Of a stretch of DNA of 64,000 bases, positions 9,843-18,474 are shown one piece after another. The DNA comes from Pseudophaeobacter profundi. GTDB lineage: Bacteria; Pseudomonadota; Alphaproteobacteria; Rhodobacterales; Rhodobacteraceae. The DNA is taken from assembly GCF_029697505.1 (NCBI RefSeq), contig NZ_JARJEF010000005.1, positions 124,001-188,000 on the forward strand, written 5' to 3'. The position numbers were made by a program, and so were the translations under genes. The notes beneath the pieces were generated by a model. It made no database searches, was not told the origin of the DNA, and saw only the letters and a program-made list of their open reading frames with translations. Every line of letters begins with the position of its first letter. The stretch's first letter is position 1.

Positions 9843-11030
9843 ATGGACCAAGAACCGGTTGAAATTCGCGTGCTTGCCTCGTTGTCGCAGATCGCGCCAG
9901 AAGCCTGGGATGCCTGTGCTTGCCCCGAAAGCGTCGGCGGGCAACGTGCTGTTGATCCCTTTACCACCTATCGGTTTCTTGCCGCACTAGAGCAAAGCGG
10001 CTCTGTCGGGGCAGGCACGGGCTGGCAGCCGCAATATCTGACCGCCTATAGTGGTGGACAGCTGATCGCCTGCGCACCGCTTTACGCCAAATCCCACAGC
10101 CAGGGCGAATATATCTTTGATCACAACTGGGCCCATGCCTATGAGCAGGCTGGCGGGCGCTACTACCCCAAGCTGCAGATCGCGGTGCCCTTTACCCCCG
10201 CCACCGGGCGGCGGCTGCTGGTGCGTCCCGGTTTTGAGCGGATCGGCCAGTCGGCGCTGGTGCAGGGGGCGGTGCAGCTGGCGCGCGACAATCAGTTGTC
10301 CTCGCTGCATCTGACCTTTTGCACCGAAGCAGAGGCCGAGTCGGGTAAGCAAATGGGGCTGCTGCGGCGCACCAGTCAGCAATTTCACTGGGTCAATGAC
10401 GGCTACCCCGATTTTGACGGGTTTCTGGCGGCGCTGTCATCGCGCAAGCGCAAGATGATCCGCAAGGAACGGGCCCAGGCGCAGGGCTTTGGTGGCACCA
10501 TCCGCAGCTATACCGGCGATCAGATCCGGCCCGAACACTGGGATGCCTTCTGGGCGTTTTATCAAGACACCGGCAGCCGGAAATGGGGCACGCCCTATCT
10601 GACGCGGGATTTCTTTTCGATCCTGCAGGACACCATGGTGGAAGACATGCATCTGGTCCTGGCCGAGCGGGAGGGCGCGTTTGTTGCCGGGGCGCTGAAT
10701 TTTATCGGGCGTGATGCGCTTTTTGGCCGATACTGGGGCTGTTTGGAACATCACCCCTGCCTGCATTTTGAAATGTGTTACTATCAAGCGATTGAGTTTG
10801 CCATCGCGCAGCGGTTGCAGCGGGTCGAGGCCGGCGCGCAGGGAGACCACAAGCTGGCGCGCGGCTATCTTCCGGTTGAAACCCATAGCCTGCACTGGCT
10901 GGGGGATCCCGGTTTCGCCGAAGCCGTCAGTCGCTATCTCGATGCAGAACGCGATGCCATCGCTGAAGAAATCGAAGTGCTGACCAGCTATGGCCCGTTT
11001 CGGCGCGCCAATGTGGAGGAACAGGAATGA
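9843..11030 (+). CDS. GNAT/FemAB-like N-acyltransferase (DUF482, COG3146)
   Basis: A 395-residue protein of the PF04339 family, annotated elsewhere as GNAT or 'peptidoglycan biosynthesis' protein; its substrate is unknown. Visible family landmarks are [35 protein letters not shown], the lysine/arginine-rich [30 protein letters not shown], and the C-terminal [17 protein letters not shown]. No signal peptide or membrane helix. Its stop overlaps the start of the pterin dehydratase gene by ATGA. A GGCAGGGAGAG ribosome site precedes the ATG. Confidence 0.88.
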   Translation: MDQEPVEIRVLASLSQIAPEAWDACACPESVGGQRAVDPFTTYRFLAALEQSGSVGAGTGWQPQYLTAYSGGQLIACAPLYAKSHSQGEYIFDHNWAHAYEQAGGRYYPKLQIAVPFTPATGRRLLVRPGFERIGQSALVQGAVQLARDNQLSSLHLTFCTEAEAESGKQMGLLRRTSQQFHWVNDGYPDFDGFLAALSSRKRKMIRKERAQAQGFGGTIRSYTGDQIRPEHWDAFWAFYQDTGSRKWGTPYLTRDFFSILQDTMVEDMHLVLAEREGAFVAGALNFIGRDALFGRYWGCLEHHPCLHFEMCYYQAIEFAIAQRLQRVEAGAQGDHKLARGYLPVETHSLHWLGDPGFAEAVSRYLDAERDAIAEEIEVLTSYGPFRRANVEEQE

Positions 11031-11320
11031 ACGAAAAACTATCAGACGCCACCCGAGGGCCTTTGCTGGATCCGTTGTTTCAAAACGGATGGGAGATGGT
11101 CGAGGGCCGCGATGCCATCACCAAGACCTTTGAATTTGACAGTTTTGTCGAGGCCTTTGGCTGGATGACCCGTGCGGCCCTTTGGGCCGAAAAATGGAAC
11201 CATCACCCAGAGTGGAGCAACATCTACAACCGGGTGGTGGTGGTGCTGACCACCCATGATGTGGGGGGGATTTCAGCGCAGGATGCCAAACTGGCGCGCA
11301 AGATGGAAAGCCTGGCCTGA
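11027..11320 (+). CDS. Pterin-4a-carbinolamine dehydratase (PhhB-like)
   Basis: Small enzyme (97 aa) that dehydrates 4a-hydroxytetrahydrobiopterin, the pterin product of aromatic amino-acid hydroxylases. The family signature is clear: [19 protein letters not shown], then [16 protein letters not shown], including the catalytic histidine pair. No phenylalanine hydroxylase gene is in the window, so its partner, or a role as a nuclear-factor-like regulator, cannot be judged. It is ATGA-coupled to the DUF482 acyltransferase gene. Confidence 0.94.
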   Translation: MNEKLSDATRGPLLDPLFQNGWEMVEGRDAITKTFEFDSFVEAFGWMTRAALWAEKWNHHPEWSNIYNRVVVVLTTHDVGGISAQDAKLARKMESLA

Positions 11321-11341
11321 AGGGGCGTCCCCCATGCCATG

Positions 11342-11373
11342 GGCTGCGCAGGGGTGGCATCCCTCGCGCAGCC
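11342..11373. terminator. Strong hairpin between convergent genes
   Basis: GGCTGCGC pairs with GCGCAGCC, extended inward by AGGG/CCCT with one bulged base. It sits between the stops of the converging pterin dehydratase and peroxiredoxin genes. There is no T run, so it may act as a transcript-end structure rather than a textbook terminator. Confidence 0.55.
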
Positions 11374-11384
11374 AGAAGGCCGGG

Positions 11385-11873
11385 TTAGCCCATTGCGTCC
11401 AGCAGGCCTTCACCAGCCGAGAGTTCGCACTGGCCAGGGTTTTCTTCCATGTTCAGCACGCTGACCACGCCGTCTTCAACCAGCATGGCATAGCGCAGCG
11501 AGCGGCCGATCAACCCGGCAGGGGGCGCATCAAACCGCATGCCGATGGCATCGGTGAAGCTGCTCTCGGCATCGGCCAGCATGGTAATCCCTGCAGCGGT
11601 GGCGCCAGTGGCTTCGCCCCAGGCCTGCATCACAAAGGGATCATTGGCCGAGATGCAGATGATTTCATCCACGCCCTTGGCCATGAACTGATCCTTGGTG
11701 CGAATAAAGCTGGGCACATGGGCTGAATGGCAGGTGGGGGTAAAGGCTCCGGGCACCGCAAAGATTGCAACTTTCCGTCCCTTGACCTTGTCGGTGATCT
11801 TCACTTGTTCCGGGCCTTCGGCGCCCATCTGGGTCAGCGTGGCGTCGGGCAGTTTCTCTCCGGCAGAAATCAT
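11385..11873 (-). CDS. Peroxiredoxin (Prx5/AhpE-like redoxin)
   Basis: Thiol peroxidase of the Prx5 subfamily that reduces peroxides, usually with glutathione or glutaredoxin. I take the ATG at 11873 (162 aa), preceded by AGAGGAAAG. The open frame runs much further upstream, but that part overlaps the ferredoxin reductase gene and is not peroxiredoxin-like. The active site PGAFTPTCHSAHVP carries the peroxidatic Cys48. DEIICISANDPFVMQAWGE and the C-terminal NMEENPGQCELS are also typical; the latter has a possible resolving cysteine. Transcribed divergently from the ferredoxin reductase, with about 100 bp between them. Confidence 0.94.
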   Translation of the reverse strand: MISAGEKLPDATLTQMGAEGPEQVKITDKVKGRKVAIFAVPGAFTPTCHSAHVPSFIRTKDQFMAKGVDEIICISANDPFVMQAWGEATGATAAGITMLADAESSFTDAIGMRFDAPPAGLIGRSLRYAMLVEDGVVSVLNMEENPGQCELSAGEGLLDAMG

Positions 11874-11972
11874 TGCGGCTTTCCTCTGTTGTGGTGATTG
11901 CGTTTTGGTTCTTGGCCCCTGTAGGGTCACCGCGACAAGAGACCAGAATATCTGCGAAAGGCAAAGGGTGAA

Positions 11973-13184
11973 ATGAGCCATATCGTTGTAATCGGTGCAG
12001 GGCAGGCCGGATCGTCCCTGGTGGCAAAGCTGCGCAATGATGGGTTTGACGGGGATATCACCCTGATTGGTGCCGAAACTGCCCTGCCTTATCAGCGGCC
12101 TCCCCTGTCCAAGGCCTATCTGCTGGGGGAGCTTGCGCTGGAACGGCTGTTTCTGCGCCCTGAGAGTTTTTATAGCGACAACAACATCACACTGCGTCTG
12201 GGCTGTCGGGTGACGGCAATCGATCCTGCGGCCAAAACCGTTTCCATCGGGGATGAAGTGATTGCCTATGATCAGCTGGCCCTTACCACCGGGTCCGACC
12301 CACGGCATCTGCCTGCTGCCATTGGCGGCGACCTTGGCGGCGTCTTTGTGGTGCGTAGCCTGGCGGATGTGGATGCAATGGCGCCGCATGTGGTCGAGGG
12401 TAAGCGGGCGCTGATCGTCGGTGGCGGCTATATCGGGCTAGAGGCGGCTGCGGTCTGCGCCAAGCGCGGCGTCAAGGTCACTCTGGTAGAGATGGCCGAG
12501 CGCATTCTGCAACGTGTTGCCGCGCCGGAAACATCCGACTATTTTCGCGACCTGCACGAAAACCATGGTGTCGATATTCTGGAAGGGGTCGGGCTGCAAC
12601 AGTTGCACGGGGCTGCGGGCAAGGTCAGCCGGGCAGAGCTGAGCAACGGTTCCGTGCTGGATGTTGATTTTGTCGTTGTTGGCGCAGGCATCACGCCGAG
12701 CACCCAACTGGCCGAGATGGCCGGGCTGGCGCTGGATAACGGCATCAAGACCGATGCGCAGGGGCGGACCTCTGATCCGGCGATCTGGTCGGCGGGCGAT
12801 TGTGCTTCTTTCCCCTACAAGGGGGGGCGCATCCGATTGGAAAGCGTGCCCAATGCCATTGATCAGGCCGAAGTGGTGGCGCAAAATATGATGGGCGCTG
12901 CCAAGACCTATGTTGCGACGCCCTGGTTCTGGTCTGATCAATATGATGTCAAACTGCAGATTGCCGGGTTGAACACCGGTTATGATTCAGTGGTGACGCG
13001 GGCTGGTGAGGGGCGCACAACCTCATTCTGGTATTACCGGGGCGATCAGTTGGTTGCGGTGGATGCGATGAATGATCCACGCGCCTATATGGTTGGCAAG
13101 CGGTTGATTGACATGGGCAAAACCGCTGACAAAGCGGTGGTGGCAGATCCCGCGGCAGACTTGAAGCCGCTGCTGAAAGCATGA
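11973..13184 (+). CDS. FAD-dependent ferredoxin/rubredoxin reductase family oxidoreductase
   Basis: NAD(P)H-dependent flavoprotein of the rhodocoxin/putidaredoxin reductase type, 403 residues. The N-terminal FAD motif is VIGAGQAGSS, and a second nucleotide motif LIVGGGYIGLEAA lies at about 148-160. YQRPPLSKAYL and the C-terminal IWSAGDCASFP are signature stretches of this group. These enzymes feed electrons through a 2Fe-2S ferredoxin to P450s or oxygenases; neither is present here. ATGA overlap with rsmD follows. The start is supported by an AAAGGGTGAA ribosome site. Confidence 0.9.
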   Translation: MSHIVVIGAGQAGSSLVAKLRNDGFDGDITLIGAETALPYQRPPLSKAYLLGELALERLFLRPESFYSDNNITLRLGCRVTAIDPAAKTVSIGDEVIAYDQLALTTGSDPRHLPAAIGGDLGGVFVVRSLADVDAMAPHVVEGKRALIVGGGYIGLEAAAVCAKRGVKVTLVEMAERILQRVAAPETSDYFRDLHENHGVDILEGVGLQQLHGAAGKVSRAELSNGSVLDVDFVVVGAGITPSTQLAEMAGLALDNGIKTDAQGRTSDPAIWSAGDCASFPYKGGRIRLESVPNAIDQAEVVAQNMMGAAKTYVATPWFWSDQYDVKLQIAGLNTGYDSVVTRAGEGRTTSFWYYRGDQLVAVDAMNDPRAYMVGKRLIDMGKTADKAVVADPAADLKPLLKA

Positions 13185-13741
13185 GGATCATCGCAGGTGA
13201 TTTTCGCGGGCGCGCACTGACCGCGCTGGGCAAGGGCGATGCGGGCGCGCATCTGCGCCCCACCACCGACCGGGTGCGCGAAAGCCTGTTTAACGTGCTG
13301 GCGCATCAGGTCGATTTCGCGGGCATGCGGGTGCTGGATCTTTTTGCCGGCACTGGCGCGCTGGGGCTAGAGGCCCTGTCGCGCGGGGCCGAGAGCGTGA
13401 CATTTGTCGATGATGGTCGGGTGTCGCAGGGATTGATCCGCAAGAATATCACGCTGTGCCGCGCTGCAGATCAATGTAGCTTGATCAGTCGCAATGCGCT
13501 GAAATTGGGTGCAAACCCGGATGCGCCCTTTGATGTGGTGTTCCTTGATCCGCCCTATGGCAAGGGCCTGGGGGAAAAGGCGCTGCAGGTGGCCGAAGCC
13601 GGTGGCTGGATCGCCGAGGATGCGCTGATCATCTGGGAAGAAAACGCGCCGATGTCGCCGCCTGCGGGCTATGATTTACGGGATGCCCGCAAATATGGTG
13701 ATAGCCATATCACCCTGATGCTGCGCAGAATGGTAGTGTAA
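13181..13741 (+). CDS. rsmD: 16S rRNA (guanine(966)-N2)-methyltransferase RsmD
   Basis: SAM-dependent enzyme that methylates G966 of 16S rRNA in the small subunit. The 186-residue protein starts MRIIAGDFRGRAL and has LRPTTDRVRESLFNVL, the SAM-binding LDLFAGTGALGLEALSRGA (residues 52-70) and the catalytic DPPYG at 123-127. These are all standard RsmD features. It is ATGA-coupled to the upstream reductase, which probably reflects operon packing rather than shared function. Confidence 0.96.
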   Translation: MRIIAGDFRGRALTALGKGDAGAHLRPTTDRVRESLFNVLAHQVDFAGMRVLDLFAGTGALGLEALSRGAESVTFVDDGRVSQGLIRKNITLCRAADQCSLISRNALKLGANPDAPFDVVFLDPPYGKGLGEKALQVAEAGGWIAEDALIIWEENAPMSPPAGYDLRDARKYGDSHITLMLRRMVV

Positions 13742-13792
13742 AGCAGCAGGCCGGGCCAGGACGGGCAGGCGCTGTGACAGGACCGTATCAAT

Positions 13793-14455
13793 ATGCCCAC
13801 AACCTTTCCGACGCCAAAACTGATTATCTTTGATTGTGACGGCGTCTTGGTCGATAGCGAGCGGGTCTCTAACCAGGCGTTGATCGACAATCTTGCACGG
13901 CACGGGCTGCATCTGACGCTAGAGCGATCGTTGGAATTGTTTGTCGGTGGCACCATGCCAGGGGTGATGCAGCGGGCCATCGCCCTGGGGGCTGATTTGC
14001 ACGTGGACTGGGTGGACGAAATATATCGCGAAATCTATGCGGCCTTGGAAACGGGTGTGGCGCTGATGCCGGGCGTGGCGGATCTGCTGGCCCGGCTGGA
14101 GGAGCAGCGCATCCCAATCTGCGTGGCGTCCAATGGCAGCGAGGACAAGATGCGCATCACCCTGGGGCAGAACGGGCTGTGGGAACGGTTTCATCCCAGC
14201 GCGATGTTCTCGGCGCATTCCTTGGGCGTGTCCAAGCCCGATCCGGGGCTGTTTCTGGCGGCGGCCAGCCATTTTGGTGTCCAGGCACGAGACTGTCTGG
14301 TGATTGAGGATAGCGCAACCGGCGCCCTGGCGGCAGCGCGCGCCGGGATGCGCTGTCTGGGCTTTGTCCCAGACGGGGACGGCCGGACCCTTGCAGCGCA
14401 GGGCGGCGAGATCTTTACCGATATGGCACAGGTTCCGGCGCTGATCGGCCTGTGA
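13793..14455 (+). CDS. HAD-superfamily phosphatase (beta-phosphoglucomutase/GPH-like)
   Basis: Cytoplasmic haloacid-dehalogenase-type phosphohydrolase, 220 residues. Motif I is FDCDGVLVDSE (nucleophile Asp, with Asp as acid/base), motif II lies at VASNGS, motif III includes the Lys in VSKPDPGLFLAAA, and motif IV is VIEDSATGALAA. A helical cap of the subfamily I type lies between motifs I and II (residues 20-80). The substrate cannot be told from sequence: sugar phosphates, phosphoglycolate or nucleotides are all possible. Confidence 0.9.
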   Translation: MPTTFPTPKLIIFDCDGVLVDSERVSNQALIDNLARHGLHLTLERSLELFVGGTMPGVMQRAIALGADLHVDWVDEIYREIYAALETGVALMPGVADLLARLEEQRIPICVASNGSEDKMRITLGQNGLWERFHPSAMFSAHSLGVSKPDPGLFLAAASHFGVQARDCLVIEDSATGALAAARAGMRCLGFVPDGDGRTLAAQGGEIFTDMAQVPALIGL

Positions 14456-14477
14456 TCCGACGGCACCAGAAAACAGC

Positions 14478-14506
14478 AAAGCCCCAACCACAACAGTCGG
14501 GGCCTT
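14478..14506. terminator. Terminator-like hairpin between convergent genes
   Basis: The inverted repeat AAAGCCCC/GGGGCCTT (one mismatch) has about 13 loop bases, between the convergent HAD phosphatase and map genes. Short T or A tracts on either side allow a bidirectional role. Confidence 0.55.
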
Positions 14507-14531
14507 GCGATGGGGCGCACAGGGCGCTGTG

Positions 14532-15341
14532 TCAGCCGTAGGTCGGGTGAAACTTGCCGCCGGGCGACAGTGTAAAGATGTCAAACCCATCTGCGGTTAC
14601 GCCGATGGAATGTTCAAACTGCGCGGTCAGCGATTTGTCGCGGGTGACGGCGGTCCATTCATCGGCCAGGATCTTGGTTTCCGGGCGGCCCAGATTGATC
14701 ATGGGTTCGATGGTGAAGAACATGCCCTCTTCCAGTGTGGGGCCTGTGCCGGGGCGGCCATAGTGCAGCACGTTGGGCGGTGCATGAAAGACCTGCCCCA
14801 GGCCATGACCGCAGAAATCGCGTACCACGCTCATGCGCTGGCTTTCGGCGTAGGACTGGATGGCATGGCCAATATCGCCAAAGGTATTGCCGGGCTTTAC
14901 CGCTTCGATCCCCTTCATCAGGCTGTCATGGGTGACCTGGATCAGGCGTTCGGCCTTGCGCGACAGTTTGCCGGCCACAAACATCCGTGAGGTATCACCA
15001 AACCAGCCATCGACAATCACGGTGACATCAATGTTGAGAATATCGCCGTCTTTCAGCTTTTTCTCGCTTGGGATGCCGTGGCAGACCACGTGGTTCACCG
15101 AGATGCAGCTGGCGTGCTGATAGCCCTTGTATCCTATGGTGGCGGATTTTGCACCGGCCTCTTCGACCATATTGGTGATGATGCGGTCGATTTCCCCGGT
15201 GGTCTGACCGGGCACAACATACACGGCGATGTCATCAAGGATCTGCGCGGCCAGCTTTCCGGCCACATGCATGCCGGCAAAATCGGCCTCTTGGTAAATG
15301 CGAATGCCGTCTTTGGTGGTGCGGCCGTCTTTTGATCTCAT
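14532..15341 (-). CDS. map: Methionine aminopeptidase, type I
   Basis: Removes the initiator methionine from nascent proteins. With the ATG complementary to 15339-15341 the protein has 269 residues, and ACGGAG lies upstream; longer in-frame extensions have no ribosome site. All five metal ligands can be located: Asp105 (NIDVTV), Asp116 (GDTSR), His179 (GHGLG), Glu212 (IEPMIN) and Glu243 (QFEHS). His88 (VVCHGIP) is the usual substrate-contacting histidine. No N-terminal SH3 extension. It lies downstream of sfsA on the same strand, 175 bp away. Confidence 0.96.
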   Translation of the reverse strand: MRSKDGRTTKDGIRIYQEADFAGMHVAGKLAAQILDDIAVYVVPGQTTGEIDRIITNMVEEAGAKSATIGYKGYQHASCISVNHVVCHGIPSEKKLKDGDILNIDVTVIVDGWFGDTSRMFVAGKLSRKAERLIQVTHDSLMKGIEAVKPGNTFGDIGHAIQSYAESQRMSVVRDFCGHGLGQVFHAPPNVLHYGRPGTGPTLEEGMFFTIEPMINLGRPETKILADEWTAVTRDKSLTAQFEHSIGVTADGFDIFTLSPGGKFHPTYG

Positions 15342-15516
15342 CAAGCTGGGCTCCGTAGGCTCGTGTCTTGCAGGGCTATGTAAGCGGATTTGGTGAAAAG
15401 AACCAGAGGGCGCGCGGCAAATCCGAAATCTGCGGCCAAATCCTGCAGCCAGTTTGTAAGAACACTTGGCAAAAGCCAAGGGACCAGGTGGCGGGCGGTC
15501 TGGTCACGCAGTTTGT

Positions 15517-16218
15517 TCAGACGCCGGGCAGTGCCTTGCCGATGGTGATGGCCTGCGGGGAAATCTCGGTGGCGTAGATCAGCCGTTCCACCCCTGCCGC
15601 CTGGGCGCGCTTGAAGGTTGCCGCATAGGCCGGATCGATATCTGCCGCTAGGGCGAACCGGTCGCAATCGGTGCGCTGTACCAGATAGAACATCACGGCG
15701 CGATAGCCTTGGTTAGCCATGTTTGCCAGTTCGTTCAGATGTTTGGTGCCGCGCGCCGTGACGCTGTCGGGGAACTCTGCCAGCCCCGGTTGGCGCGACA
15801 GGGTGACGCTTTTGACCTCGACATAACAATCGGGCAGACCGGGCTGGGACAGCAGAAAGTCTATCCGGCTGTTATCGCCATATTTTACTTCGGGGCGCAC
15901 CGTCTTGTAGGCGGCTAACGCGGGGATTTCGCCAGCCATCAGGGCGGCCTTCAGGGCACGATTAGGCACCGAGGTATCAACGCCGGTAAAAGTCCCATCA
16001 TCATGCTCCACCAGCCGCCAGCCGTATTTCAGCTTTTTCTTTGGATCATCATTGGGTTCCAGCCAGACCACCATGCCCGGTTCGGCCAGCCCCATCATAG
16101 AGCCGGGGTTGGCGCAGTGGGCGGTGATTTCGCGACCATCCGCCAGGCGGCAATCGGCAAGAAAGCGTTTGTAACGACGCAGCAGGGTGGCGCGGATCAG
16201 CGGTGTGGTAAAGTCCAT
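15517..16218 (-). CDS. sfsA: Sugar fermentation stimulation protein SfsA
   Basis: Conserved SfsA family protein of 233 residues with a predicted nuclease/OB-like fold; its cellular role is still poorly defined. Recognisable motifs are RRYKRFLADCRL, AHCANPGSMMGL, KLKYGWRLVEHD, SRIDFLLSQPGLPDCYVEVKSVTL and HLNELANMANQGYRAVMFYLVQR. The length is normal. The start is the first ATG (MDFTTPLIRATLLRRYKRF). It precedes map on the same strand. Confidence 0.94.
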   Translation of the reverse strand: MDFTTPLIRATLLRRYKRFLADCRLADGREITAHCANPGSMMGLAEPGMVVWLEPNDDPKKKLKYGWRLVEHDDGTFTGVDTSVPNRALKAALMAGEIPALAAYKTVRPEVKYGDNSRIDFLLSQPGLPDCYVEVKSVTLSRQPGLAEFPDSVTARGTKHLNELANMANQGYRAVMFYLVQRTDCDRFALAADIDPAYAATFKRAQAAGVERLIYATEISPQAITIGKALPGV

Positions 16219-16417
16219 GCGCCTTTGGGTAACGCAGGCGGCGGGGATGTCAATCTATCACGGGAAAACTATCAGTAGGCCGGGTGGATCTGCACCGGGT
16301 CTTTGCGGGCAATTCGGCGCAATTGCCGACTGGGGCAGGATGGCGTCTTGCTCTCAAGGCAGGAGAAGCTATCCTGCAGAACAGGCCAGACTCAGAGCCG
16401 CAACATGGAGCGAACGA

Positions 16418-17140
16418 ATGCCCAACCCCAGTGCAGCGATGCTGGTCATCGGAGATGAAATCCTGTCCGGGCGCACCCGCGATACCAACACACATTTTCT
16501 CGCCACCGAACTGACCAAGCAGGGCATCGACCTGAAGGAAGTGCGCGTGGTCAGCGACGAGGCATCGGCAATTGTTGCGGCAGTTCAGGCGCTTAGCGCT
16601 GGATACGATCACGTGTTCACCAGCGGCGGCATTGGGCCCACCCACGATGATATTACCGCCGACTGTATTGCCCAGGCCTTTGAGGCGCATCTGGATGTGC
16701 GCGAGGATGCCCGCGCGATCCTGGCGGCCCATTATGCCAACTCTGGCCAGGAGTTGAACGCCGCCCGCCTGCGCATGGCGCGGATCCCTGACGGCGCGCT
16801 TCTCATTGACAACCCGGTGTCTTCGGCGCCGGGGTTCAGCCTGGGCAATGTGCATGTGATGGCCGGGGTGCCAATGGTGTTTCAGGCCATGGTGGCCAGC
16901 GTGCTGCCAGGGCTGAGCGGCGGCGCGCCGCTCTTGTCGCAGAGCCTGCGCCTGATGCGCGGTGAGGGCGATATCGCGGCCTTCCTGTCGGATCTCGCGG
17001 CGCGCCACAGTGATGTTTCGATCGGGTGCTATCCGTTTCAGCATAATGGGGCCTATGGTGCCAATGTGGTGATCCGGGGGCAGGAGGGCGCGGCAGTTGA
17101 TGCCGCCATGAGCGAACTGGCACAGGAGATGGGCCTATGA
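16418..17140 (+). CDS. CinA-like/MoaB-like molybdopterin-binding domain protein
   Basis: Protein of 240 residues matching the N-terminal CinA (competence/damage-inducible) nucleotide-binding domain: VIGDEILSGRTRDTNTHFLATEL, then VFTSGGIGPTHDDITADCIAQAF and DNPVSSAPGFSLGNVHVMAGVP. The C-terminal nicotinamide-nucleotide deamidase domain of full CinA is absent, as in many alphaproteobacteria where it is a separate gene. The start at 16418 has GGAG 7 bases upstream; a longer frame from 16187 overlaps the sfsA promoter and is less likely. First gene of a four-gene ATGA-type string. Confidence 0.9.
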   Translation: MPNPSAAMLVIGDEILSGRTRDTNTHFLATELTKQGIDLKEVRVVSDEASAIVAAVQALSAGYDHVFTSGGIGPTHDDITADCIAQAFEAHLDVREDARAILAAHYANSGQELNAARLRMARIPDGALLIDNPVSSAPGFSLGNVHVMAGVPMVFQAMVASVLPGLSGGAPLLSQSLRLMRGEGDIAAFLSDLAARHSDVSIGCYPFQHNGAYGANVVIRGQEGAAVDAAMSELAQEMGL

Positions 17141-17895
17141 CCGAAGCATCGGCTGATGCTGACAGGGATGCCCTGACAGATCCCAAATACTACGAGGTGG
17201 TCGAGGCCACCTGGCCGCCTGCGAGCAAACGCCGCCTGGGTCCTGTTACGCTGCGCGAAGGGCAGGAGGCAGGCAGCCGGGTTTCGGCCGCCAGCGTCGA
17301 GGGTCCGGCCACTGAGGCCGAGATTACAGAGGCAGAACAGGCGATGCGTGCCATGGGGCAAAGCTGCCTTTTCATGATCCGCGATGGCCAGGCAGAGCTG
17401 GACGCCCAACTGGCGGATCGTGGCTATGCGATCAAGGATCCGGTCAACCTCTGGACCTGCCCGATTTCCCTGTTGACGCAGGTTGAAATCCCCCGCGTCA
17501 CCACCTTTGCGCTTTGGTCGCCGTTGGAAATCCAGCGCGAGATCTGGATTTCCGGCGGGATCGGGATGGAACGGCAGGCGGTGATGGAGCGGGTATCCGG
17601 CCCCAAGGCTGCCTTGCTGGGGCGCTATGATGACAAGCCGGCCGGCGCCGGGTTTGTTGCGGTGCATGATGATGTGGCCATGGTGCATGCGCTTGAAATC
17701 CTGCCCCACCAGCGCCGCCGTGGCATGGGGGTCTGGATGATGCGGCAGGCCGGGTTCTGGGCCGCCGAGGCTGGCGCGCAGGAAATGGCGGTGCTCTGCA
17801 CCAAAGCCAATACCGGCGCAAACAAGCTCTACGCATCCCTCGGCATGACCTGCTGCGGACAGTATCACTATCGCCATTTGCCAACAGGAGAGTAA
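17137..17895 (+). CDS. GNAT family N-acetyltransferase
   Basis: A 252-residue protein with a C-terminal GNAT fold: VHALEILPHQRRRGMGVWMMRQAGFWAAEAGAQEMAV gives the acetyl-CoA-binding R/Q-x-x-G-x-G/A region, and CTKANTGANKLYASLGMTCCGQYHY the usual end. The N-terminal half (TWPPASKRRLGPVTLREGQEAGSRVSAASVEG) is characteristic of a roseobacter group without known substrate. ATGA overlap with the CinA-like gene. Confidence 0.85.
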   Translation: MTEASADADRDALTDPKYYEVVEATWPPASKRRLGPVTLREGQEAGSRVSAASVEGPATEAEITEAEQAMRAMGQSCLFMIRDGQAELDAQLADRGYAIKDPVNLWTCPISLLTQVEIPRVTTFALWSPLEIQREIWISGGIGMERQAVMERVSGPKAALLGRYDDKPAGAGFVAVHDDVAMVHALEILPHQRRRGMGVWMMRQAGFWAAEAGAQEMAVLCTKANTGANKLYASLGMTCCGQYHYRHLPTGE

Positions 17896-17901
17896 TTGAC
17901 C

Positions 17902-18474
17902 ATGACCGAGGAAACCGCCCCCACCGCACTGGACCTGCCGCCGCTAGATCCGCTGCCTGCTGGCATGCAGAAATATTTCAATGTCTGCCAGGATAAGCTG
18001 GGCATGGTGCCCAATGTGCTGCGCGCCCATTCTTTTGATGAAAACAAACTGAATACATTCAGTGCGCTCTATAACGAGCTAATGCTGGGTGACAGCGCAT
18101 TAAGCAAGCTGGAGCGCGAGATGATCGCGGTGGTGGTTTCGGCCGTAAACAGCTGTTTTTATTGTCTCGCAGCCCATGGCGCGGCGGTGCGCCAACTGTC
18201 GGGCGACCCCAAGCTGGGGGAAATGCTGGTGATGAATTACCGGGTGGCCCCGCTGGACGCCCGGCAGCGGGCGATGCTGGATTTTGCCGTCAAGGTGACC
18301 AAGGCCAGCGCCGAGATCGAAGAAAGCGACCGTGCCGCCCTGCGCCAGGTTGGTTTCACGGATCGTGATATCTGGGACATTGCCAATGTGACCGGTTTTT
18401 ATAACATGTCCAATCGGGTTGCCTCAGCCACGGGGATGGCGCCGAACGACGCCTATCACGCCCAGTCTAGATGA
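17902..18474 (+). CDS. Peroxidase-related enzyme, AhpD/carboxymuconolactone decarboxylase fold
   Basis: All-helical AhpD-like protein of about 190 residues with the redox CxxC-His motif NSCFYCLAAHG, which in this group supports alkylhydroperoxidase activity. KLGMVPNVLRAHSF and DIWDIANVTGFYNMSNRVASATG are typical flanking motifs. I use the ATG at 17902; a TTG at 17896, closer to the AGGAG at 17886-17890, is an alternative that adds two residues. Follows the GNAT gene by a few bases and overlaps the OmpA-family gene by ATGA. Confidence 0.88.
   Translation: MTEETAPTALDLPPLDPLPAGMQKYFNVCQDKLGMVPNVLRAHSFDENKLNTFSALYNELMLGDSALSKLEREMIAVVVSAVNSCFYCLAAHGAAVRQLSGDPKLGEMLVMNYRVAPLDARQRAMLDFAVKVTKASAEIEESDRAALRQVGFTDRDIWDIANVTGFYNMSNRVASATGMAPNDAYHAQSR

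Noticed and set aside
11874..12389. N-terminal extension of the peroxiredoxin frame
   Set aside because: The extra ~170 codons overlap the ferredoxin reductase gene and show no domain; a good ribosome site precedes the shorter start at 11873.
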